Source: JBBEAM01 sp942491105 (GTDB taxonomy: Bacteria > Pseudomonadota > Alphaproteobacteria > Kiloniellales > DSM-21159). Taken from it: a DNA stretch of 64,000 nucleotides. Of this stretch, positions 1-7,585 are shown in pieces (the stretch's first letter is position 1; the number at the start of each line of letters is the position of its first letter). The stretch covers positions 310,001 to 374,000 of the forward strand of contig CALNZX010000001.1 in assembly GCA_942491105.1 (NCBI GenBank), written 5' to 3'. The notes under the pieces were generated by a model. The model was not told the DNA's origin, searched no databases, and saw only the letters and a program-made list of their open reading frames with translations. Both the position numbers and the translations under genes were made by a program.

Positions 1-440
1 TCTCGCAGACGCTGTTCGGGGATCGCATCTATCCCGTCTGCGGCCCGGGCTTTGCCCGGTCCCACAAGGCCAAGACGCCGGCGGACCTGCTCGAACTGCC
101 GCTGTTGCAGCTCTCCGGCGTCGATCCGGGATGGACCGATTGGCAGGGCTGGTTCCGCCGTCTCGGCGTCACGGAGAAGCCGGGGACGATCCGCAGTTTC
201 ACCAACTACGTGATCGCGCTGCAGGCGGCCCAGGACGACCAGGGCCTGGCCTTGGGGTGGCACAGCCTGGTTGCGCCCTTGCTGGCGGAGGGCCGCCTGG
301 TTCGCCCTATCCCCCAGGAGATCGCCGCGCCGGGCGCCTTCTATGTCACCTGGAACGCGGGGCGGGAGCTGACGCCCGAAGCTGAGGCGCTGCGCGCCTG
401 GCTGATTGCCGAGGCAGCGGGATGCCGTCAGGAGAGGTGA
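1..440 (+). CDS. LysR-family transcriptional regulator, C-terminal part
   Basis: The gene is cut by the left edge of the window; the frame is open from base 3 to the TGA at 438-440. The visible part is the effector-binding domain of a LysR-type regulator, of the GcvA-like class: a stretch around bases 215-260 reads like the 'aA..gqGlaLgw..l' segment of that domain, followed by the usual C-terminal 'vt w....l.pea.a.r.Wl..ea' end. The DNA-binding helix-turn-helix lies outside the window. The Rieske oxygenase gene follows in the same direction after 100 bases, so this regulator may control it, although LysR targets are often divergent. The family call is firm; the effector is unknown. Confidence 0.8.
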   Translation, partial: SQTLFGDRIYPVCGPGFARSHKAKTPADLLELPLLQLSGVDPGWTDWQGWFRRLGVTEKPGTIRSFTNYVIALQAAQDDQGLALGWHSLVAPLLAEGRLVRPIPQEIAAPGAFYVTWNAGRELTPEAEALRAWLIAEAAGCRQER

Positions 441-540
441 TTTCAAATCAACTCAGGGATGCGGCTTTGGCGAATTGCGGAGGGCCGCGTTCGGGCGTTC
501 CCTGATCTTGCGATGATAGGCTTTCAAAGCGAGGCCGGCG

Positions 541-1698
541 ATGCAGTTGATCGACTCTGAACTTCTGTCACAGGTGCGCGCGCCGGTGGAAAGCGCGCGA
601 GGCCTGCCCAATGCCTGCTATACCGATGCGGCGGTCTTCGAGGCCGAGAAGCAGAGGATTTTCTTTTCGTCCTGGGCCTCGCTCGGTTTCGCCAAGGATG
701 TGCCCTTGGCCGGGGATGCGCTGCCCGTCGATTATCTCGGAGTCCCTCTGTTCATGCTGCGCGGCAAGGACGGCGGCGTACGGGTCTATCAGAATGTCTG
801 CCGCCACCGCGGCATGCGCCTGGTACAGGGGCCGACGCGCTACAAGTCCGCGATCCCCTGTCCCTATCATGCCTGGTGCTACGGCCTGGATGGGAAGCTG
901 CGGTCGACGCCCCATGTCGGCGGCCAGAATTGCCATGCGCATGCGGGGATCGACAAGCAGGCGCTGAGCCTTTTCGAAGTGCCCGCCGCGGTCTGGATGG
1001 GCGTGGTGTTCGTCAACCTCGACGGCAGCGCGCCGCCTTTCGAGGAGGCCAATACACAGCTGCTGGCGCGCTGGGCCGAGTTCTCGGACCGGCCACTGAC
1101 CCATAGCGGCGCGGACTCCTCGTTCAGTCTGGACCTCGCCACCAACTGGAAGCTGGCGGTGGAGAACTACTGCGAGTCCTATCATCTGCCCTGGGTCCAT
1201 CCGGGCTTGAACAGCTACTCGAAACTGGAGGACCATTATCACATCCTGGAACCTGGCGCGTTTTCCGGGCAGGGCACGCGGGTCTACAGCCCTCAGATCG
1301 GCGCCGGCGGATGCCGCTTCAGCAATTTCCCCGGATTGTCCGACATGTGGGAAACCGGCGGCGAATACGTCTCGCTGTATCCCAACACCCTGCTTGGCGT
1401 GCATCGGGATCATGTCTTCGCCATTCGGCTGGAACCCCTGGGACCGGACAGGCTGCGCGAGCATGTCGAAATCTTCTACGCCGCGCCGGAGATGGCCAGG
1501 CCGGAGATGGCGGAACTACGCGCCGCCAATACCTCGATGTGGAAACAGGTCTTCGCCGAGGATGTCGGCGTGGTCGAAGGCATGCAGCAGGGCAGGTCCG
1601 CACCGGCCTTCGACGGCGGAAAGTTCTCGCCGGTGATGGACTTGCCGACCCACTGCTTCCACGCCTGGGTGGCGGAACGCTTTCAGGATGCGCGCTAG
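541..1698 (+). CDS. Rieske [2Fe-2S] non-heme iron oxygenase, alpha subunit
   Basis: 385-residue oxygenase component of a Rieske-type mono/dioxygenase. The Rieske cluster ligands are visible as C87-x-H89 and C107-x2-H110. The catalytic domain carries the mononuclear iron motif H215-x4-H220 in an N-W-K...E-N-Y-C-E-S-Y-H context. The length and this motif resemble the family that demethylates or cleaves quaternary ammonium compounds (glycine betaine, carnitine or stachydrine oxygenases), but no substrate can be assigned. No reductase gene is adjacent. A Shine-Dalgarno-like GAGG lies 7 bases before the ATG. The stop codon overlaps the stop of the convergent aspartokinase gene by 4 bases. It is not the ectoine hydroxylase EctD, which belongs to the phytanoyl-CoA dioxygenase family. 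Confidence 0.85.
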   Translation: MQLIDSELLSQVRAPVESARGLPNACYTDAAVFEAEKQRIFFSSWASLGFAKDVPLAGDALPVDYLGVPLFMLRGKDGGVRVYQNVCRHRGMRLVQGPTRYKSAIPCPYHAWCYGLDGKLRSTPHVGGQNCHAHAGIDKQALSLFEVPAAVWMGVVFVNLDGSAPPFEEANTQLLARWAEFSDRPLTHSGADSSFSLDLATNWKLAVENYCESYHLPWVHPGLNSYSKLEDHYHILEPGAFSGQGTRVYSPQIGAGGCRFSNFPGLSDMWETGGEYVSLYPNTLLGVHRDHVFAIRLEPLGPDRLREHVEIFYAAPEMARPEMAELRAANTSMWKQVFAEDVGVVEGMQQGRSAPAFDGGKFSPVMDLPTHCFHAWVAERFQDAR

Positions 1699-3170
1699 GC
1701 AGCCGAGGCGGCGGACGCCAGGGTTTCACCTTCCGGGATCCCGGCGCTTTCTACGAAGGTACGGTGCAGCGCCTTGATCGCGGTCTGGTAGCTGTCCTCG
1801 GGCACGATCAACTGAATGTCGACACCACGGCTCGGACTGTGGCTGGCCAGCAGCTTGACCCCGGCTTCGGCGAGGGCGCCGGTGGCCTGGGCGACAAGGC
1901 CCGGGGCCTCCAGATTCGAGCCGATCACCGAGACGATGGCGACCTTCTGGGTCGAAACCTGGGCGTCTGGATGCGCCTTTTGGATCGCCTCGACGCAGCG
2001 GCGCACCTGCTTCAGCGGGGCGGCCACGTACTGGGTGATGGTATTGGCGTTCATGGAACGGGTCACGGTCGCCACCTTGAAGCGCTTCAGGGCGGCGATG
2101 ATCTGCTCTTCGGCGCCGGGCACGCCGACGGCATCCTGATCGAAAACCTCGATCTCGAAGGCATTGGCTAGGCCGGTGACCATCTCCACGCGGCTATCCT
2201 GGGATTGCCAGTCGTCGGCGATCACCGTGCCGGGGTGATCGGGCTCGAAGGTGTTGGTGACGCGCAGCGGGATGCCTTTCTGGCGCAGGCCCTTGGCGGC
2301 GCGGGGGTGGATGGCTTCCATACCCATGTTGGAAAGCTGATCGGCGACGTCGTAGCTGGTCTGTCCGATCGCCCGCACGGCCGCCTCGCCGACGATCTTG
2401 GGATCGGCGCTGCTGAGGTGGAATTCCTTGTGGATCACCGCTTCGCGCGCCCCGGTTATGCAGGCGATCCGCGAAAAGGTGACCTCGCTGTAGCCGCGGC
2501 CGTAGAGACCGGTCAGCCCCTCGCTGCACTGGGCGTAGCCGGTGACGATGGGCAGCTGACGGGAGAGCTCGATGCCCTCGAAAGCGCTCTCGATGCGCTG
2601 CTCGAGGGTCATGGTCTCCTGCTCGCGCCAGCCTGATAGATCGGTGAAGACGGCGTTGACCCCATGGCGCTTGAGCAGCAGCACGGTGTTGAAGGCGCTA
2701 TGCGCCTCGCCCAGGGCGCTGAGCATCTCGCGCACGGTCGAGAGATGTTCCTCGAGCTGGAAATGGCCGTAGGTGCACAGGCGATGCAGATCCATCAGAC
2801 AACTGCGAACCCCTTCGATGCGCTCGTGAATGAAGACATTGGCAAGCTTGAGGTCGCTGGGGTGCTCGAAGATCTCCGCGTTCAGGGCGGACATCCGGCG
2901 TCCAACGGTACTCAGGGCATCGCCCCAGGCCCAGCCGGATTCCGCGCCCGAATAGAGCTGGAACACGCCTGGCTCGCCGGTCTTCTTGTTCTCCAGCAAC
3001 AGGTCGGTCATGCCCGCGTAGGCGGAGACGACGAAAATTCGATTGTAGAGAGCGTCGCCCTTGCGTCCACCGATCAGCAGATTGTCGAGGACCTCGCGCG
3101 CGCGCAGCATCGAGGTGCCTCCGATCTTGTGGACGCTATGGCCCCGTGACTCGGCCTCGGCCGGACTCAT
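1695..3170 (-). CDS. ask: Ectoine-cluster aspartate kinase (Ask_Ect)
   Basis: Phosphorylates L-aspartate, the first step towards aspartate semialdehyde and 2,4-diaminobutyrate, dedicated to ectoine synthesis. The N-terminal kinase domain opens with a K-I-G-G-T-S-M motif and the C-terminal part holds two ACT-like regulatory segments. The protein matches the Ask_Ect subgroup that travels with ectABC. I take the ATG at 3170 (491 residues) because it is preceded by a clear AAGGAAAG ribosome site; a longer frame starts at 3212, six bases after the ectC stop, but has a poorer site. It is the last gene of the ectA-ectB-ectC-ask operon. Its 3' end overlaps the stop of the convergent Rieske gene, with no terminator visible between them. 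Confidence 0.93.
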   Translation of the reverse strand: MSPAEAESRGHSVHKIGGTSMLRAREVLDNLLIGGRKGDALYNRIFVVSAYAGMTDLLLENKKTGEPGVFQLYSGAESGWAWGDALSTVGRRMSALNAEIFEHPSDLKLANVFIHERIEGVRSCLMDLHRLCTYGHFQLEEHLSTVREMLSALGEAHSAFNTVLLLKRHGVNAVFTDLSGWREQETMTLEQRIESAFEGIELSRQLPIVTGYAQCSEGLTGLYGRGYSEVTFSRIACITGAREAVIHKEFHLSSADPKIVGEAAVRAIGQTSYDVADQLSNMGMEAIHPRAAKGLRQKGIPLRVTNTFEPDHPGTVIADDWQSQDSRVEMVTGLANAFEIEVFDQDAVGVPGAEEQIIAALKRFKVATVTRSMNANTITQYVAAPLKQVRRCVEAIQKAHPDAQVSTQKVAIVSVIGSNLEAPGLVAQATGALAEAGVKLLASHSPSRGVDIQLIVPEDSYQTAIKALHRTFVESAGIPEGETLASAASAA

Positions 3171-3218
3171 GTTCTTTCCTTCGCGTATGTCGGTCACCTT
3201 GGACAGCGGCATGCTCGA

Positions 3219-3617
3219 TTATCCAGCCAGCGCTTCGCCATCGAGCGGGTAGGCGCCCGATTCGTCGTGAACCTCGCGCCCGTTCAGGGGCGGATTGAAC
3301 ACGCAGGCCAGCTTCAGCTCGCTTTTGGCGCGCAGCAGATGCCGGTCGTTCTTGTCGAGAATGTAGACGACGCCCGGTTCGATCTTGTGAACCTTGCCGT
3401 CGTCAACGGTTTCCACTTCGCCTTCACCGGAGATGCAGTAGACCGTTTCCAGGTGATTTTTGTACCAGATCTCGGTTTCGGTACCGGCGTAGATGGTGGT
3501 GATGTGGAAGGAGAAGCCCATGTTGTCTTCAGCCAGGGAAAGGCGCGTGCTTTCCCAGTTATCGGAGACGACACGGCGCTCGTTCTGTTCGGCTTCCGCC
3601 AAATTGCGGACGATCAT
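3219..3617 (-). CDS. ectC: L-ectoine synthase
   Basis: 132-residue cupin that cyclises N-gamma-acetyl-2,4-diaminobutyrate to ectoine in the cytoplasm. The metal-binding residues known for EctC fall exactly at E57, Y85 and H93. The length is the family norm. It lies third in the ect operon, 30 bases after ectB and immediately before ask. The N-terminus (M-I-V-R-N-L) is the usual one for the family, which supports the chosen start. Confidence 0.98.
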   Translation of the reverse strand: MIVRNLAEAEQNERRVVSDNWESTRLSLAEDNMGFSFHITTIYAGTETEIWYKNHLETVYCISGEGEVETVDDGKVHKIEPGVVYILDKNDRHLLRAKSELKLACVFNPPLNGREVHDESGAYPLDGEALAG

Positions 3618-3647
3618 GATGCGATCCTTATGGTTGTTCTGTTTGGT

Positions 3648-4928
3648 TTATTCCGCGGCAACGCGAGGGACGTAGTCCTCTCCCTCCGCCTCGGCGATAC
3701 AGGTCTCGAGAATATCGAGCCCGCGCACCAATTCGGATTCGGAAATCGTCAGCGGGCAGAGGCATTTGACGACCTCGTCGTCGGAGCCGCTGGTTTCGAT
3801 GATCAGACCCCGTTCAAAAGCGGCGGCGGTGATCCGGCCTGCGATCTTGCCGTCGGGGAAAGCGATGCCCTGCATCAATCCGCGTCCGCGCAGGCTCAGC
3901 TTGCCATCGCCGTACTTCTCGGCCATGTCCTCGAGCCGGCGAAGCAGGAGCTCTCCCTTGGCCTGAACCTCCTGGGCGAAGGAGTCGTCCTGCCAGAAGG
4001 TCTCCAGCGCCGCCGTGGCGGTGACGAAGGCGTGGTTGTTGCCCCGGAAGGTTCCGTTGTGCTCGCCCGGTTTCCACGCATCGAGTTCGCGCTTGAACAG
4101 CGTGACCGCGAAGGGCAGCCCCATGCCGGAGAGCGACTTCGACAGGGTCACCATGTCGGGCTTGATGCCCGCGGGCTCGAAGCTGAAGAAGCTGCCAGTA
4201 CGCCCGCAGCCCGCCTGGATGTCATCGACGATCAGCAGGACATCGTGCTTGCGGCAGACCTTTTCCAGATTGCGCAACCACTCCATGCTGGCGGCGTTGA
4301 TGCCGCCTTCGCCCTGGACGCATTCGACGATCACGGCGGCGGGAAGGTCGACACCGCTGGAACCGTCGCCGAGCGCGCGGTCGAGATACTCGGTGGTATC
4401 CACGCCTTCGCCGAGATAGCCGTCGAAGGGCATGGGGGTCGCGCCTGGCAAACTGACGCCGGCGGCGTCGCGGTGATGCACGTTCCCGGTCATCGCCAGG
4501 GCACCCAGAGTGACGCCGTGGAATCCGTTGGTGAAACAGATCACGTTCTCCCGGCCCTTGATGCGGCGCGCCAACTTGAGCGCGGCCTCGACGGCGTTGG
4601 TGCCGGTCGGTCCGGTGAACTGCACGGCGTAGTCCAGGCCGCGCGGCTCGAGGATGCGCTTTTCAAAGGATTCCAGGAAGGCGGCCTTGGCGTTGGTGTG
4701 CATGTCGAGGCCGTGGGTGATTCCATCGTCCTGAATGTATTCGACCAGGGCATCGCGCAGGATGGGGTGGTTATGTCCATAATTCAGGCTTCCCGCGCCG
4801 GCAAGGAAGTCGAGGTAGGAATGCCCCTCGCTGTCGGTCAGCCAGCAGCCGGCCGCCCGGTTGAAGGTGACCGGGAAGGAGCGGGCGTAGCTCTGTACGT
4901 TGGATTCGCGGCGATCGAAGATCGACAT
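3648..4928 (-). CDS. ectB: Diaminobutyrate-2-oxoglutarate aminotransferase
   Basis: 426-residue class III PLP-dependent aminotransferase that converts aspartate semialdehyde and glutamate to L-2,4-diaminobutyrate. The PLP-binding lysine is K264 in T-L-S-K-S-L-S-G, and the cofactor Asp/Gln segment V-D-D-I-Q-A-G-C-G-R-T-G lies at 234-245. Full length for EctB. Second gene of the ect operon, 97 bases downstream of ectA. No internal terminator is apparent in that gap. Confidence 0.98.
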   Translation of the reverse strand: MSIFDRRESNVQSYARSFPVTFNRAAGCWLTDSEGHSYLDFLAGAGSLNYGHNHPILRDALVEYIQDDGITHGLDMHTNAKAAFLESFEKRILEPRGLDYAVQFTGPTGTNAVEAALKLARRIKGRENVICFTNGFHGVTLGALAMTGNVHHRDAAGVSLPGATPMPFDGYLGEGVDTTEYLDRALGDGSSGVDLPAAVIVECVQGEGGINAASMEWLRNLEKVCRKHDVLLIVDDIQAGCGRTGSFFSFEPAGIKPDMVTLSKSLSGMGLPFAVTLFKRELDAWKPGEHNGTFRGNNHAFVTATAALETFWQDDSFAQEVQAKGELLLRRLEDMAEKYGDGKLSLRGRGLMQGIAFPDGKIAGRITAAAFERGLIIETSGSDDEVVKCLCPLTISESELVRGLDILETCIAEAEGEDYVPRVAAE

Positions 4929-5025
4929 GGGTTTCTCTCTTTGGTTCCTGAGATGGCCTGGAGTCGAGGAAAGGTGGCGCGCTCTGCACGCGCGCAGGAC
5001 AGATTTCCTCGGGACGTTCCTGCCG

Positions 5026-5583
5026 CTATGCGGCTGCGAGCGGGCTCGCCATGAGCGCGCGGCGGTCGAAGGGACCGATCCGCCATAGCAGCTCGCTCGA
5101 CTGCTGTCCGTCGAAGTGGTCTTCCTCGTGGAAGAAGACCGTGGTCGCGGCTTCGGTATCCAGCGACTTAGCGATGGATCCGAAAACCGCCTGGGAGGCC
5201 TTGTTGTCTCCGGTGATCGTGGTGTGCAACTCGCGCACTCCGCGACAGACCGGCCGGCGGAGAATATCGAGGATCATGGCCTTTCCGAGCTTCTTGCCCC
5301 GCGCCGAGCTATCCACCGCGACCTGCCAGATGAACAGCCGGTCCTGACGCGCGGGAACGATGTAACCCGAGGTAAAGCCCTGCACGACACCGCCGACCTC
5401 GGCGATCGCTGAGGTATCGGCGAAATGCGAGCACTGCAGCAAATTGCAGTAGATGGAATTTTCATCCAGGGGCTTGCAGCGTCCGATGAGCTCGTTGACG
5501 GCGCTGCCGTCGTCGGCGCGAGGCCGGCGAATTCGAATGTTTCCGGGGGTCTTGAGCTTCAGAATTTTTGCGGTATCGGGCAT
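5026..5583 (-). CDS. ectA: L-2,4-diaminobutyrate acetyltransferase
   Basis: 185-residue GNAT-fold enzyme that transfers acetyl from acetyl-CoA to the gamma-amino group of diaminobutyrate. The acetyl-CoA pyrophosphate loop is visible as S-A-R-G-K-K-L-G-K-A. The segment D-E-N-S-x-Y-C-N-L-L-Q-C-x-H-F-x-x-T is characteristic of EctA. First gene of the ect operon; a strong sigma70-type promoter lies about 50 bases upstream, flanked by two short palindromes described separately. Confidence 0.98.
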   Translation of the reverse strand: MPDTAKILKLKTPGNIRIRRPRADDGSAVNELIGRCKPLDENSIYCNLLQCSHFADTSAIAEVGGVVQGFTSGYIVPARQDRLFIWQVAVDSSARGKKLGKAMILDILRRPVCRGVRELHTTITGDNKASQAVFGSIAKSLDTEAATTVFFHEEDHFDGQQSSELLWRIGPFDRRALMASPLAAA

Positions 5584-5610
5584 GGTTCCGTAATTTTGTT
5601 ACATCGAAGA

Positions 5611-5623
5611 GCGATTGAATCGC
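5611..5623. promoter_or_regulatory. Palindrome at the ectA transcription start, candidate operator
   Basis: Perfect inverted repeat GCGATT-G-AATCGC lying just downstream of the predicted ectA start site. A repressor bound here would block initiation. The binding protein is unknown; EctR is the obvious candidate. Confidence 0.4.
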
Positions 5624-5632
5624 CTGAGCCTT

Positions 5633-5661
5633 TGTATAGAAATCCGATGGACAAAGGTCAA
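5633..5661 (-). promoter_or_regulatory. ectA promoter, sigma70 type
   Basis: On the minus strand the sequence reads TTGACC (5661-5656), a 17-base spacer, then TATACA (5638-5633). Both hexamers are close to consensus and the spacing is ideal. The transcription start would fall near 5626, giving a leader of about 45 bases before the ectA ATG. Confidence 0.7.
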
Positions 5662-5667
5662 GGTTCG

Positions 5668-5680
5668 ATCTGTGACAGAT
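5668..5680. promoter_or_regulatory. Palindrome upstream of the ectA -35, candidate operator
   Basis: Perfect inverted repeat ATCTGT-G-ACAGAT ending 6 bases upstream of the ectA -35 hexamer. This position suits an activator or a second repressor site. It differs in sequence from the repeat at 5611-5623, so one protein need not bind both. Confidence 0.4.
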
Positions 5681-5832
5681 GCGTAATAAAAAGTAAAAAC
5701 AGAGATTTATGAGAGAAATTTGAATTTCTAACGGTGTGAAATGGATCGAAACGGGAAAGAATTATTATCTAGAGGAATGATGGAATAGCCGTTTTGGGGA
5801 AGGGCAGGAGTTCTGACCCGCTTGGCACCGCC

Positions 5833-5861
5833 TTGTCTGAAGGAGGCGCACCCGATATAGC
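5833..5861 (+). promoter_or_regulatory. Candidate ectR promoter
   Basis: TTGTCT (5833-5838), a 17-base spacer and TATAGC (5856-5861) on the plus strand, with the start expected near 5868, about 40 bases before the ectR ATG. Hexamers are moderate and spacing is ideal. Confidence 0.5.
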
Positions 5862-5907
5862 GAACATGGTGTAGGATCCTTGCGGGGAGCGGTTGGAGAG
5901 GGACGGA

Positions 5908-6384
5908 ATGGAGCGATTGAACGCGGCCTTGGTGGCCATGCGCCGCATACTGCGGGCGGCGGATATTCACGCCAAGCGCCTATCCAAGGAAACCAATCTC
6001 AAGACTTCCCAGCTCCTGGTTCTGCAGACCGTCTACGATTCCGGCGAAATGACCGTTGGCGAGATTGCGGAGAAAGTGAACCTGGCTCAGGCTTCGGTCA
6101 CGGCAATCATCGACCGGTTGCAAGAGTTCGGGCTCTTGACCCGTCAGCGTGGAGATAGCGACAAACGCAAGGTCTATGCGCACCTGACCGAACAGGGGAT
6201 TGACGTACTCAATCGGGCGCCCACCGCTTTGCACGACCGTTTTTCGGAGCGGTTCCTGGCTTTGGAGCCTTGGGAGCAGATGCAGATGGCGGCCGTGCTC
6301 GAACGGGTCGCGGCGATGATGGATGCCGACCGGATCGACGCGGCGCCGATGCTCGATCACGAGCTGATTGGGCGCGATAGCTAA
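5908..6384 (+). CDS. ectR: MarR-family regulator of the ectoine genes (EctR-like)
   Basis: 158-residue MarR-type winged-helix protein. The recognition region reads T-V-G-E-I-A-E-K-V-N-L-A-Q-A-S-V-T, followed by a wing with D-S-D-K-R-K-V-Y, as in EctR1-type proteins found beside ect genes. I use the ATG at 5908, preceded by a GGAGAGGGA ribosome site; a TTG five codons upstream is possible. It is divergent from ectA, the arrangement expected for an autoregulated repressor of ectoine synthesis. The family is certain; the role rests on position and resemblance. Confidence 0.88.
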   Translation: MERLNAALVAMRRILRAADIHAKRLSKETNLKTSQLLVLQTVYDSGEMTVGEIAEKVNLAQASVTAIIDRLQEFGLLTRQRGDSDKRKVYAHLTEQGIDVLNRAPTALHDRFSERFLALEPWEQMQMAAVLERVAAMMDADRIDAAPMLDHELIGRDS

Positions 6385-6647
6385 GCCGATAAGGCCTTTC
6401 CGTGAGGCATTTCTGTGACCTGGAGCAGGAATTTCGCGGCCCAGAAAGATTCCACATTATTGCCATACCTGAGAAAATAGCCCCTTAAGCTATTGACCAG
6501 AATGGAAAACTTTTGGACCGAGCCAGGCTGAAAACGCTGCGATAGCCCGCCGGGGCGTTGCGCTTTCTCAGACCGCCCCTAGGTGCCCCTCCATCGGCGG
6601 CCCGCCTCGATCATGGGACGAGGCCGCGGCAAAGAGTGGAGGGAAGT

Positions 6648-6878
6648 ATGACTGCCATCAAACAGATTCTCGCGATCTCGATTATCGCATTGCCCTTGGC
6701 CGCCTGTGGCAATTCGCAAGGCGAGCGCGCCCTGAGCGGCGGCGGTATCGGTGCCGGTATCGGTGCGGCGGCAGGCGCGCTGACGGGCGGTAGCGTTGTC
6801 GGTGGCGCGGTACTTGGCGGCGCGGCCGGTGCCGCGACCGGCGTCCTGACCGATGAAGACGACATCGATCTCGACTGA
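6648..6878 (+). CDS. Small glycine-zipper lipoprotein
   Basis: 76-residue protein with a lipobox L-P-L-A-A-C, cysteine at position 20, so probably lipid-anchored. The mature part (30-66) is a run of Gly/Ala with repeated G-x3-G spacing, typical of glycine-zipper outer-membrane lipoproteins of the YMGG/OsmB kind, and the tail is acidic (D-E-D-D-I-D-L-D). A GGAGGG ribosome site precedes the ATG. Such proteins are often induced by osmotic or envelope stress, which would suit the ect neighbourhood, but this is inference. The 263 bases upstream (6385-6647) hold no gene that I can see. Confidence 0.75.
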   Translation: MTAIKQILAISIIALPLAACGNSQGERALSGGGIGAGIGAAAGALTGGSVVGGAVLGGAAGAATGVLTDEDDIDLD

Positions 6879-7016
6879 TCGCCTTCTGGGTAAGGGTGGC
6901 GGCCGCTTTGAAGCGGCTGCCGCTCAACCCGGCACTTCGAACGCTTTCAACCCCGGCAGCGCGCGCGTTCTGCGCGCAGGCTGGGCCTACACAGAAACTC
7001 CAAAGGAGAACGATCC

Positions 7017-7397
7017 ATGCGATCTAGCAATAGCTTCAGTTTGAAGAACGGTTTCCTCGCCCTGACCATCGCGCTGGGCGGCGGCCTGCTGGCCTTGCCC
7101 GCGACGGCGGGTTCGACGGCGGGTTCGACGGCCGAGGGCTACGGCCAGGAAAGCCACAAGGACTACATGAGCCACATGGAGGAGCGCATCTCGCGCGCCC
7201 ATAAGGACTTCAACGATCAGTCCGAAAGCGATGTGAACGACGACCTGCGCTCCTATTGGAACGAGGTGGAGAAGGAGTGGCAGGAGCTGAGCGCCGCCAC
7301 CGAGGAAAACTGGGAAGAAGCCAAGGCCGAGATGGACGAGGCTTGGCAGGAATTCGAGAAAGCCTGGGATGAAAGCTTCTCCAACAAGGACAAGTAG
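7017..7397 (+). CDS. Small exported acidic helical protein, function unknown
   Basis: 126 residues. The first 31 or so form a signal peptide with a hydrophobic core and an A-T-A end. A 12-base unit is present twice in tandem at 7106-7129, giving a G-S-T-A repeat at the cleavage region. The mature part is highly charged and acidic with strong helix or coiled-coil character from about 45 to 122. Tryptophans lie at 81, 88, 99, 110 and 117, i.e. spaced 7, 11, 11 and 7. There are no cysteines. An AAAGGAGAA ribosome site precedes the ATG and a strong terminator follows. It sits 138 bases after the glycine-zipper lipoprotein and may be co-transcribed with it. I do not recognise the family. Confidence 0.75.
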   Translation: MRSSNSFSLKNGFLALTIALGGGLLALPATAGSTAGSTAEGYGQESHKDYMSHMEERISRAHKDFNDQSESDVNDDLRSYWNEVEKEWQELSAATEENWEEAKAEMDEAWQEFEKAWDESFSNKDK

Positions 7398-7427
7398 ACT
7401 CTTCTAACGGTGTATTCCCGTAAGCCT

Positions 7428-7475
7428 AGCCGGCGGTTCGCTCCTCTTGAAGGAAGCGGACCGCCGGCCTTTTTT
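7428..7475 (+). terminator. Rho-independent terminator after the small acidic protein gene
   Basis: A long GC-rich stem (GCCGGCGGT...ACCGCCGGC arms, extended by CGCT/AGCG pairing) with a short loop is followed by six or more T residues. It separates the small-protein genes from the hybrid kinase. Confidence 0.85.
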
Positions 7476-7585
7476 CGTACGGCAACCATCTTTTGCGCTG
7501 AACTGGCCGCGCCGCCGGCGCTGCCCGCCAAGGCGCGGGTCACAGGGCGGGGCAGCGCATGCTATACTCGCGCCATGGAGGCCGG

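Larger units (their letters stand above)
5584..5907. promoter_or_regulatory. ectA-ectR divergent control region
   Basis: 324 bases without a gene separate ectA (minus) from ectR (plus). The part near ectA is clearly more AT-rich than the surrounding genes. It contains one promoter candidate facing each way and two perfect 13-base inverted repeats close to the ectA promoter. Divergent control by a MarR-type EctR protein is known for ectoine clusters of halophilic methanotrophs; that this EctR binds here is inferred. Confidence 0.7.

Noticed and set aside
541..1698. Rieske oxygenase as an ectoine hydroxylase (EctD)
   Set aside because: EctD belongs to the phytanoyl-CoA/2OG oxygenase family and has no Rieske cluster; this protein has a clear C-x-H/C-x2-H Rieske site. 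No ectD is present in the window.
3267..5054. 595-codon plus-strand frame opposite ectB-ectC
   Set aside because: It is the mirror of strongly conserved ect genes, has no recognisable domain, and has the repetitive Ala/Gly/Asp/Val-rich make-up of antisense frames in GC-rich DNA. The same applies to long antisense frames at 7928-9805, 16521-18686, 54244-56172 and 56510-58966.
7106..7129. Tandem 12-base duplication as a repeat array or CRISPR
   Set aside because: Only two copies without spacers; a simple in-frame duplication in a signal peptide region. No CRISPR array or cas gene was seen anywhere in the window.
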